Source: Promethearchaeota archaeon CR_4
GTDB taxonomy: Archaea; Asgardarchaeota; Lokiarchaeia; Sigyniarchaeales; CR-4
Assembly (NCBI GenBank): GCA_001940655.1
Contig: MBAA01000159.1
Coordinates: forward strand, 1-6,728
DNA length: 6,728 nt
Reading direction: 5' to 3'
Shown here piece by piece: positions 1-4,246 of the stretch (positions are counted from its first letter, which is position 1; each line of letters begins with the position of its first letter). A program made the position numbers and the translations under genes. The notes under the pieces were generated by a model. It saw only the letters and a list, made by a program, of their open reading frames with translations, had not been told where the DNA came from and did not search any database.

Positions 1-153
1 GAGAATTCCTGAGTATTTCGGGAAAAGAAGGTTGAAAAATGTCGGTGGTTAGCTTAAATTATATCATTTACGTTATGTGATTATTGGATCTCAATCCAAA
101 GTAAAACAAATACCCTAATGTCATACAGCGAATCTATGAATCCTCCCGAGAAA

Positions 154-211
154 ATTCCTATGAGTAGTATAAAAATACTTTGAGTAGTATTCCTTTGAGT
201 TGTATAAAATT
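154..211. repeat. Imperfect 35-bp tandem repeat downstream of the TumE-like gene
   Basis: A block beginning ATTCCT at 154 recurs at 189, and the first 22 bases of the two copies differ at two positions only. Each copy contains TGAGT(A/T)GTATAAAA. A third core, TGAGTAGTAT, lies between them at 181-190, so the core occurs at 161, 181 and 196. The repeat sits immediately 3' of the minus-strand toxin gene, so it may mark a transcript end, a protein-binding site or a recombination scar. The GTATAAAA parts resemble TATA boxes facing right, but no gene starts to the right on the plus strand. The rest of 1-209 shows no convincing gene. Confidence 0.6.
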
Positions 212-569
212 AGAGCAATTCTTTTTTGAGGAACTTGATTAAAAATGGAATATCTTCATCAGGATTGCCACCCATTGGACTATCTTTTACATTTTGTTGT
301 CCGTGATAATGGAGGTGATGGGGATTTGTGGATACCGGCCAAGTTGCATCATAATCATCAAAGCGGACCCAGTCATCTGGCATTTGGGAAAAATTAATTT
401 GATAGGAATAGTGTCCATAATCATTGTAACGGATGTAAAGGATGCAACCTTTTTGGAATAGGACTCTTACCATTGGACGGTCTGCATCTAAGGTGATACT
501 TTGAATCCTTTCTTGGAAGTGATGAATTAGAAAATCTTGAGCTCGAAGTAGTCGTAATCGAGCGTTCAT
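210..569 (-). CDS. tumE: DUF6516 / TumE-family toxin of a toxin-antitoxin pair
   Basis: A 119-residue protein that resembles the DUF6516 (TumE) family, small toxins encoded next to short antitoxins. The N-terminal half (about 20-62) reads as beta strands in which a charged side is followed by a YSYQINF-like strand. Then comes WVRFDDYD (68-74), matching the family's R-x-D-N/D turn, and the His-rich PHHLHYHG (83-90), the most diagnostic part. The tail (103-119) is a short helix. Asp71/Asp72 and the histidines are the likely active-site residues by conservation, which is inference; the molecular target is not evident. The start ATG overlaps the stop of the upstream gene by four bases (ATGA), so the two genes are probably translationally coupled, antitoxin first. 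The length is normal for the family, with no sign of decay. The family call is by pattern memory, not by a search. Confidence 0.75.
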   Translation of the reverse strand: MNARLRLLRAQDFLIHHFQERIQSITLDADRPMVRVLFQKGCILYIRYNDYGHYSYQINFSQMPDDWVRFDDYDATWPVSTNPHHLHYHGQQNVKDSPMGGNPDEDIPFLIKFLKKELL

Positions 570-811
570 TGGTATTGACCTATGGTTTTTAATAAAGTAT
601 GTGCTTGCTGTGATTCAAGAAGGAATTGCTCCAATTCAATTGCGTCATTTTCTGCATTTGGATGTCGACCCTTGCGCGCCTTTTCCAAAAAGAGATTTGG
701 GTCGGTTTCATTCCAGCGGGAAAGAATCTGGTTAATTAACTCCTGCAACCTGCGCAATTTGAATCCAATTAATTCCTCTGCCACCGCTTTCTCTAACCTA
801 ATTTGGGTCAT
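566..811 (-). CDS. Small helical antitoxin paired with the TumE-like toxin
   Basis: An 81-residue, mostly helical charged protein. Its position as the first gene, with an ATGA overlap into the DUF6516 toxin, makes it the probable cognate antitoxin. I see no helix-turn-helix or ribbon-helix-helix, unlike the HTH-type TumA described for bacterial TumE systems. The pattern is a long helix (7-34) with KLRRLQELINQILSRW, then LFLEKARKG (40-48), AENDAIEL (53-60) and a C-terminal helix. The same landmarks recur in the truncated gene at the right edge of the window (6499-6728), so this is a genuine family. The start ATG is preceded by AAGGA about eight bases upstream; an overlapping ATG at 825 opens only five codons in another frame and ends at TGA over this start. 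How it neutralises the toxin is unknown; direct binding is the simplest guess. Confidence 0.7.
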   Translation of the reverse strand: MTQIRLEKAVAEELIGFKLRRLQELINQILSRWNETDPNLFLEKARKGRHPNAENDAIELEQFLLESQQAHTLLKTIGQYQ

Positions 812-857
812 TTCGGTTCCTTCATCGAATTTCCTTGTTCGCGTGTTCTTTTTTTTC

Positions 858-924
858 GATTAAATCATCAATAAAAAATTATCATTACATTCTTTTAATC
901 AATTTACTCATATATATTTCATTC
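858..924 (-). promoter_or_regulatory. Probable promoter region of the TumE-type module
   Basis: On the minus strand two AT-rich elements precede the antitoxin ATG. One is AAATATATATG near 909-918, about 100 bases upstream; the other is TTTTTTATTG near 871-880, about 60 bases upstream. The nearer one would give a short leader carrying AAGGA. GATTAAA/TTTAATC (858-866 and 894-900) forms a 7-bp inverted repeat around the nearer element, and a GAATGA half-site (919-924) abuts the distal one. Assignment is by pattern only. Confidence 0.35.
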
Positions 925-974
925 AACACTCCAAAAAACAGGTCGCTACGGTATGGGGTGTTGTACAAGCCGCT

Positions 975-1106
975 CTATTGCTCTTTGTTTTCATCGAGCA
1001 TATCAGCATACGCGAGGATTGTATGAATTGAATTCGGTGGGAGGAATGGATATTCCTGCAGAATTTTTTTTTCTGTCATACCTTCTGTAAAGCAATCTAA
1101 GACCAT
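975..1106 (-). pseudogene. DUF433 antitoxin-like protein, N-terminally truncated remnant
   Basis: A 43-codon minus-strand frame whose translation matches the C-terminal half of DUF433 proteins, which usually read EGM-x-x-x-x-IL-x-x-YP-x-L then I-x-x-x-L-x-YA. Here residues 8-23 read EGMTEKKILQEYPFLP, followed by IHTILAYADMLDENKEQ and a TAG stop. DUF433 proteins are about 70-90 residues and are frequently the antitoxin partner of DUF5615 PIN-like toxins. The N-terminal part, with the usual GGKP and GTR-type motifs, is missing: two in-frame TGA codons stand directly before the ATG at 1106, and no continuation is seen upstream. No DUF5615 gene follows downstream. The frame itself is intact, including a run of nine A encoding Lys-Lys, so loss looks like truncation rather than gradual decay. 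Expression as a 43-residue peptide cannot be excluded. Confidence 0.65.
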
Positions 1107-1168
1107 TCATCATCTATTTCCAATTTGGGGAGTATCAAGTCTCATTCCACTCGAAAATCACGACCTCT

Positions 1169-1402
1169 ATGCCCCACTTTAAAGGCAGCTGGATTGGGGA
1201 AGTGAACGAGTCCTTCCCAATCACGGAAAGAGTATTACAGGCTTTGCTCGCGCAGCATCCAGAGTATGATCCGTGGAAACTCGTCTCTTATGAGAAAGAC
1301 GAACTCAAGCAAAATAATCGACAGAAAATAGACGATGGGGATGTATGGGAGGAGTATGTGCAAGAGGAAATGTATTACGGCAAATTCTCGGAGGATTACT
1401 AA
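1169..1402 (+). CDS. Hypothetical acidic 77-residue protein
   Basis: I do not recognise this gene. The frame has mixed, protein-like composition: an aromatic N-terminus (MPHFKGSWIGEV), an amphipathic helix around 19-30 (TERVLQALLAQH), a linker EYDPWKLVSYEKDEL, and a strongly acidic C-terminus (about 54-77) with two Trp/Tyr-rich turns, WEEYVQEEMYYGKF. No signal peptide or membrane segment is visible. The frame stays open upstream to a TAA at 1088-1090 but holds no ATG, GTG or TTG before 1169, so ATG 1169 is the only start unless the 5' end has been lost. No strong ribosome-binding site or TATA box precedes it; GGGGAG at 1127-1132 is too distant. An antitoxin-like role is possible given the neighbours, but nothing in the sequence shows it. 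A truncated gene is an alternative. Confidence 0.45.
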   Translation: MPHFKGSWIGEVNESFPITERVLQALLAQHPEYDPWKLVSYEKDELKQNNRQKIDDGDVWEEYVQEEMYYGKFSEDY

Positions 1403-1445
1403 GGTTTCAATTAACAAAGTGGGGAAGAGAAAGATGAGTCAGATT

Positions 1446-1497
1446 GCAAGATTGCCCCCCCAGCGTCCGAGAGCGAGGATAAGGGGGGGGCAAGATT
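1446..1497. repeat. G/C-run hairpin flanked by GCAAGATT direct repeats
   Basis: TTGCCCCCCC (1452-1461) is exactly complementary to GGGGGGGCAA (1484-1493), a 10-bp stem with a 22-base loop. The direct repeat GCAAGATT occurs at 1446-1453 and 1490-1497. Runs of seven C and eight G are striking against the AT-rich surroundings. It lies 50 bases after the stop of the 77-residue gene. It could be an RNA stem-loop at a transcript end, but no T run follows, so it is not a classical terminator. Confidence 0.55.
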
Positions 1498-1608
1498 CCG
1501 ATCACTACGATGAGGAAGTATGTGAGCAGGGCAAGGGTTAAGAAATGGTTTTGTTTCCCTATTTACTTGGATTTTCAATAGGCTCTGTTTTTGGGAAAAG
1601 AATGCCTA

Positions 1609-1620
1609 TGAAACGTTTCA
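1609..1620. repeat. Perfect 12-bp palindrome TGAAACGTTTCA
   Basis: TGAAACGTTTCA is identical to its reverse complement. It lies 170 bases upstream of the PIN toxin start, directly after an imperfect stem-loop (1578-1609). Its AACGTT centre recurs at 1753-1758, beside the second palindrome. It is a possible distal binding site for the RHH antitoxin, or chance. Confidence 0.4.
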
Positions 1621-1732
1621 AAAAGGACGCGGGAGAGACATTATAAGTTTTTTAATACGACACATTTCATAGATGTCGAACGGTGGCAATAGATAGTTCG
1701 AGTTTGACATTAAAACAGGAAATAATCCTTAG

Positions 1733-1766
1733 AATTAAATGTTTACGATCGTAACGTTTATCAGTA
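1733..1766 (+). promoter_or_regulatory. Promoter/operator of the PIN-UPF0175 operon, with palindrome TTACGATCGTAA
   Basis: TTACGATCGTAA (1743-1754) is a perfect 12-bp palindrome 36-47 bases before the toxin ATG. An AT-rich element, AATTAAAT (1733-1740), just upstream could be the TATA box, which would put the transcript start near 1760-1766 and the palindrome between the two. That placement is typical of an operator where a bound repressor would block initiation. The second gene encodes an RHH DNA-binding domain, so autoregulation through this site is the natural inference; it is not shown directly. Confidence 0.45.
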
Positions 1767-1789
1767 TGGAGTTGTAGACAGTAATTGTT

Positions 1790-2302
1790 ATGCGTTGGAT
1801 ACTAGATGCAAATAGTTTAATCTATCTGACGAGGGCGGGACTAACTCAAAAATTCGTGGATTTGGCAGATTTTCAAACAGTGATCGATAAAGAAGTCTAT
1901 CACGAAGTGGTAGAACGTGGCAAAGATCGCAACAAACCTGATTCTGACCAAGCGGATCAATATCTAAAAACCAACAACATTCCCATCATTCCAGTGAACA
2001 TCGACCGCGTCATCGGGCATTTCAAGGATCCCGGGGAAGCAAGTTGCTTCGTTCTTGCTAAATCAGAAGGCGTTTGCGTAACAAATGACATTCGGGCAAT
2101 TAAGAAATTTCGCGCTCAGCAGGTAGATGCAATGCCATTCGAGATCTTTTTTGGCAGGAGATATCGCGAAGGACGGCTACCAGGAGCAGAATTTGAGAGG
2201 ATTCTAGAGGAATTGGTGAAAGCAAACGCGCTAACACAAGAAAGGAAGATTTTTACATTAAAAAAGAACCAAGACGTATTGCGAGGGATCCGAAATGAGT
2301 AA
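1790..2302 (+). CDS. PIN-domain ribonuclease toxin (VapC-like), 170 residues
   Basis: A PIN-domain protein, predicted to be a magnesium-dependent endoribonuclease acting as the toxin of the pair. The acidic active-site residues are in the expected order: Asp6 in ILDANSLIYL, Glu39 in VYHEV, Glu83 in DPGEAS, and Asp100 in VTNDIRAIK. The GEAS and TND motifs match the PIN subgroup usually encoded with UPF0175 proteins, rather than the VapC at 3468-3899. The domain ends near residue 122; residues 123-170 form an additional basic, helical tail (GRRYREGRLPGAEFERILEE), so it is longer than a minimal VapC. The gene precedes its antitoxin and overlaps it by eight bases (ATGAGTAA), the reverse of the usual order. 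The start ATG has no clear ribosome-binding site, while the palindrome upstream suggests control by the partner. RNA target unknown. Confidence 0.85.
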   Translation: MRWILDANSLIYLTRAGLTQKFVDLADFQTVIDKEVYHEVVERGKDRNKPDSDQADQYLKTNNIPIIPVNIDRVIGHFKDPGEASCFVLAKSEGVCVTNDIRAIKKFRAQQVDAMPFEIFFGRRYREGRLPGAEFERILEELVKANALTQERKIFTLKKNQDVLRGIRNE

Positions 2303-2642
2303 AACGGTCAGCACGAGATTGGAAAATCATGAAATCGAACAGTTGAATGAAATCGTGGCAGAAGAGAAAATCGACCGATCGGCGTTAATCCGGAAGTTCC
2401 TCCTTCAAAAAATGGAGGAATACAAGATGCGAAAACAAGCAGAATATTACCGCAAGGGATTAAAAAGTCTTCAAGAGGTTGCGTCCGCAGTGGGAGTAAC
2501 CCTCTACGATATGATGGATTTCGTCCAAAAGGAGCAAATTCGACCTCCAAACCAAAGTGAAAAGGATTTGGAAGAAGAATTCGCCCGTGGCGAGGAACTC
2601 TTTCAAAAAATTGGAAAAGTGGGAAAAGAAAAGGGTTCCTAA
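2295..2642 (+). CDS. Antitoxin with RHH N-terminus and UPF0175-like C-terminal domain
   Basis: A 115-residue probable antitoxin for the PIN toxin before it. Residues 1-42 look like a ribbon-helix-helix: a strand (SKTVSTRLE), then helix EIEQLNEIVAEEK, turn IDRSA, and helix LIRKFLLQKMEEY. Residues 46-95 resemble UPF0175: AEYYRKGLKSLQEVASAVGV, then LYDMMDFVQKEQI, the family's YRKG-x-x-S-x-x-x-A-x-x-x-G helix-turn-helix followed by an F-x-x-x-L/V helix. The remainder is an acidic then Lys-rich tail, probably the toxin-binding segment. Having both domains in one chain suggests two DNA-binding units plus a toxin-neutralising tail. The start lies in the toxin's last codons, with GAGGGATC eight bases before the ATG as a ribosome-binding site, so the antitoxin can be translated on its own initiation signal. 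The next gene on this strand is far away; a T-rich stretch (2721-2750) could end the transcript. Confidence 0.8.
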   Translation: MSKTVSTRLENHEIEQLNEIVAEEKIDRSALIRKFLLQKMEEYKMRKQAEYYRKGLKSLQEVASAVGVTLYDMMDFVQKEQIRPPNQSEKDLEEEFARGEELFQKIGKVGKEKGS

Positions 2643-2676
2643 TAAATCTCAACAGTAGTTCGTAAATAATATAATG

Positions 2677-3435
2677 TCATAATTTCCACCCCTCATACAT
2701 GAGAAAGTTGTATAATTGGTTTGTTATTTCTTTTTTCGTCAATTCATTTCTGTCAACCTTCAAGAGTGGGGGCAATCCTTTCAAGAACGTCCACGCAAGC
2801 GCGAATCTCCATACATTTTCTAATAAAACCGAAACCAAAAAAAGCACGAGGTGCACCGCCCAGCTTCTCGAGCTCGTGCGTACCAGGAACATATGTTTGT
2901 CCTTGTAGCTGGAGCAATACTAAACCGCTTAGCGTAATTTGCCTCGGCCTCCTCGACCGACTGCGAGTGCTATATAGGTTTGGTTATGGCCTTCAATTTT
3001 TCGTGGACTATTACCACCGCTACGTGCACGTGGACGCTCTCGCCGCTAGACGCGTTCATTAATTCCACAACATGCCAACGCCGGTGATTGAGCTGCCACG
3101 GGTCTTTGGAATACATCGCCAAGGCATCTTTCACTCCCTTGGTCATCGACTTGCGGAAATGAGGTCTGCGGTTAAATACACAAAGTGATGCCTTATAGCT
3201 GGAACACGACATATTTCGAGACTTGGTGGGAAACAATCTACCTCATCTAATTCCGAACGGTGAATACAGGATTGAGATGGTGCTCGAGAGGAGCATCGTG
3301 GCAGCTGTGATTTGGTTCCGAGCACAAGTGGAGGTCAACTAAACCAAAATCCATCTTCCCTTTCTCCGGGACTGGCACAGGATACTCAATCGGGCGGAGG
3401 GATATGCGGAAGAAGCGAGCTTCCTCATTAACCTT
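2677..3435 (-). pseudogene. Probable decayed gene, protein-like segments in several minus-strand frames
   Basis: No intact gene spans this stretch, yet the minus strand reads as ordinary protein in successive pieces that change frame. Piece 1 (3435 to 3247) includes RFFRISLRPIEYPVPVPEKG and ends in TAG. Piece 2 (3236 to 2970, other frame) includes TKGVKDALAMYSKDPWQL and VVELMNASSGESVHVHVAVV. Piece 3 (about 2990 to 2753, third frame, no start codon) includes GQTYVPGTHELEKLGGAPRA and IRKCMEIRACVDVLERIAPT. Piece 4 (to 2677, frame of piece 1) ends LTKKEITNQLYNFLMYEGWK. The stretch is visibly richer in G+C than the intergenic DNA. At least three frame changes plus stops would be needed in one 250-codon gene. 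I cannot name the family; a transposase or another toxin-antitoxin-linked gene is possible. Chance open frames remain an alternative for the weaker pieces, chiefly piece 2. The reverse readings on the plus strand are Ser/Arg-rich and look like antisense shadows. Confidence 0.4.
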
Positions 3436-3463
3436 TTATCAATTCGCCCAATTTTGGATTAAA

Positions 3464-3479
3464 GGGGTCATGATCCCCC
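3464..3479 (-). terminator. Small stem-loop at the vapC stop codon
   Basis: On the minus strand GGGGGATCATGACCCC folds as a short stem (GGGG with CCCC, and TCA with TGA around a bulge), followed by TTTAATCC. It overlaps the TGA stop of vapC. It is weak and could be chance; archaeal termination normally depends on T runs, of which only a short one is present. Confidence 0.2.
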
Positions 3480-3899
3480 AGATAGTTTTTGGATCATCTC
3501 AAACCAGTTTATGATTTTTATTTCTTCGATATTTTCAAAGTGGCGGACGTTTTTGGTGTATAAGGTTTCACCGTTTGCAATGCAGATACTCCCAATCAGT
3601 TCATCAAAAGCCCCGATCATCTTTCCCCGGTTTTTCAAGTCTGCCGCGAGTTTTGCATATTCTTGGATGGCGCGATCGTCAAATGGGAGCACCTCCGCGA
3701 GGGATTCAACAAGTGCTTGAACCTTCTTTAATCCTTTTGCTACGTTTTTCATCGCATAACAACCTTTGAACAACTCTGCAGCATTGAATACGGTCGTTTT
3801 CAGTGGTTCCTCTTTTTTGCGAAGGTGCTGGATGAATTCGACCGCGAAATCCTTCTTGCGTAAGTAGGCCACCAATACGTCCGTGTCCAAAATAGTCAT
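3468..3899 (-). CDS. vapC: VapC-family PIN-domain ribonuclease toxin, 143 residues
   Basis: A classical VapC endoribonuclease. The start MTILDTDVLVAYL has the first catalytic aspartate (Asp5, with Asp7 nearby); Glu42 lies in FNAAELFKG; Asp99 is in GAFDELIGS, the most diagnostic VapC motif; and LYTKNVRHFENI (113-124) is the last motif, with Asn117 in the T-x-N position. EIKIINW near the end matches the family's final strand. A longer frame runs to 3968, but its first 23 codons are the antitoxin gene read in another frame, so ATG 3899 is chosen. GGAGTGA overlaps the antitoxin stop and stands eight bases before this ATG, a good ribosome-binding site. The gap to vapB is eight bases, antitoxin first. 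Length and motifs are complete. Known VapCs cut tRNA or rRNA; the target of this one is unknown. Confidence 0.9.
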   Translation of the reverse strand: MTILDTDVLVAYLRKKDFAVEFIQHLRKKEEPLKTTVFNAAELFKGCYAMKNVAKGLKKVQALVESLAEVLPFDDRAIQEYAKLAADLKNRGKMIGAFDELIGSICIANGETLYTKNVRHFENIEEIKIINWFEMIQKLSGGS

Positions 3900-3907
3900 G
3901 GGAGAAT

Positions 3908-4135
3908 TCACTCCAGGCGCGCGGGTCGTTGCCGGTCGTTGTACAAGTCCTCCACGATGGCGTCCCACTCGTCATCTTCTGCCAAGGCTCCCGCGAGACT
4001 GTCGAGGTTTTTGTCCCGTTTTTTGTCCCGTTGGACTAACCGCCGGATGAGGTCGGGAAATGTTTCGTCATTCCGCTTTAGTTTCTTCAATTCCAAGTAC
4101 ACGTCCTCAGGCAATGCAATGGTTTTTTGGGTCAT
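3908..4135 (-). CDS. vapB: VapB antitoxin, UPF0330/DUF217 type, 75 residues
   Basis: Antitoxin of the adjacent VapC. The N-terminus MTQKTIALPEDVYLELKKLK and the following ETFPDLIRRLVQ are typical of the archaeal UPF0330/DUF217 antitoxins: a strand, a helix, and a second helix with F/S-x-x-I-x-R-L, a small DNA-binding fold. A basic hinge (DKKRDKN, about 36-42) leads to an acidic C-terminal tail (AEDDEWDAIVEDLYND) that would wrap around the toxin. Three starts are possible: TTG 4147, ATG 4144 and ATG 4135. I chose 4135, because family members begin M-x-K-T-I and because the TATA element at 4158-4167 would start transcription at about 4136, giving a nearly leaderless mRNA. ATG 4144 remains possible if the second TATA-like element upstream is used. 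The pair is probably repressed by its own complex. Confidence 0.85.
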   Translation of the reverse strand: MTQKTIALPEDVYLELKKLKRNDETFPDLIRRLVQRDKKRDKNLDSLAGALAEDDEWDAIVEDLYNDRQRPARLE

Positions 4136-4146
4136 CACATTCATCA

Positions 4147-4180
4147 ATATAAAATTACTTATATAAATCTATATTTTTTC
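4147..4180 (-). promoter_or_regulatory. vapBC promoter with TATA box and inverted repeat
   Basis: Minus-strand TTTATATAAG (4158-4167) is a near-consensus archaeal TATA box; the purine-rich AAAAAATATAGA before it may serve as BRE or as a second TATA. ATATAA (4147-4152) and TTATAT (4159-4164) form an inverted repeat with a six-base spacer lying over the TATA box and start region, a candidate site for the VapB-VapC repressor complex. The 110-bp gap up to the methyltransferase stop shows nothing else. Confidence 0.55.
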
Positions 4181-4246
4181 CTTCCTCGATCACTTTTGTA
4201 GTATCAGTTTTCATGGAAATTGATGTTAATCGGACAATAAGGTGTT

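Larger units (their letters stand above)
1403..1789. other. Intergenic stretch without a convincing gene
   Basis: It holds a 35-codon frame (1434-1541) that begins after a GGGGAAG sequence and has low-complexity Arg/Pro composition across the G/C hairpin, so I do not call it as a gene. It also holds an imperfect stem-loop (ATAGGC at 1578-1583 with GCCTAT at 1604-1609), two perfect palindromes (1609-1620 and 1743-1754), and the promoter region of the PIN toxin operon. No protein remnant is recognisable on either strand. Confidence 0.5.

Noticed and set aside
1..160. Open minus-strand frame with hydrophobic residues
   Set aside because: No start codon, AT-rich, and it runs through the tandem repeat; best explained by chance.
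154..211. Possible CRISPR array
   Set aside because: Only two full repeat copies with mismatches and no unique spacers of regular length; no cas genes.
1100..1115. C-box-like ATGATGA on the minus strand, possible C/D guide RNA
   Set aside because: No D box (CTGA) at suitable distance and no second box pair; it lies at the edge of the DUF433 remnant.
1434..1541. 35-codon frame after the 77-residue gene
   Set aside because: It runs through the G/C homopolymer hairpin and has low-complexity Arg/Pro content; only a weak ribosome-binding site supports it.
2699..3062. Plus-strand open frames across the decayed region
   Set aside because: Their translations are rich in Ser, Arg and Cys with long low-information runs, as expected for antisense readings; the minus strand gives more protein-like segments.
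3900..3968. N-terminal extension of vapC starting at 3968
   Set aside because: The extension lies wholly over the antitoxin gene in another frame, and the family start MTILDTD with a good ribosome-binding site is at 3899.
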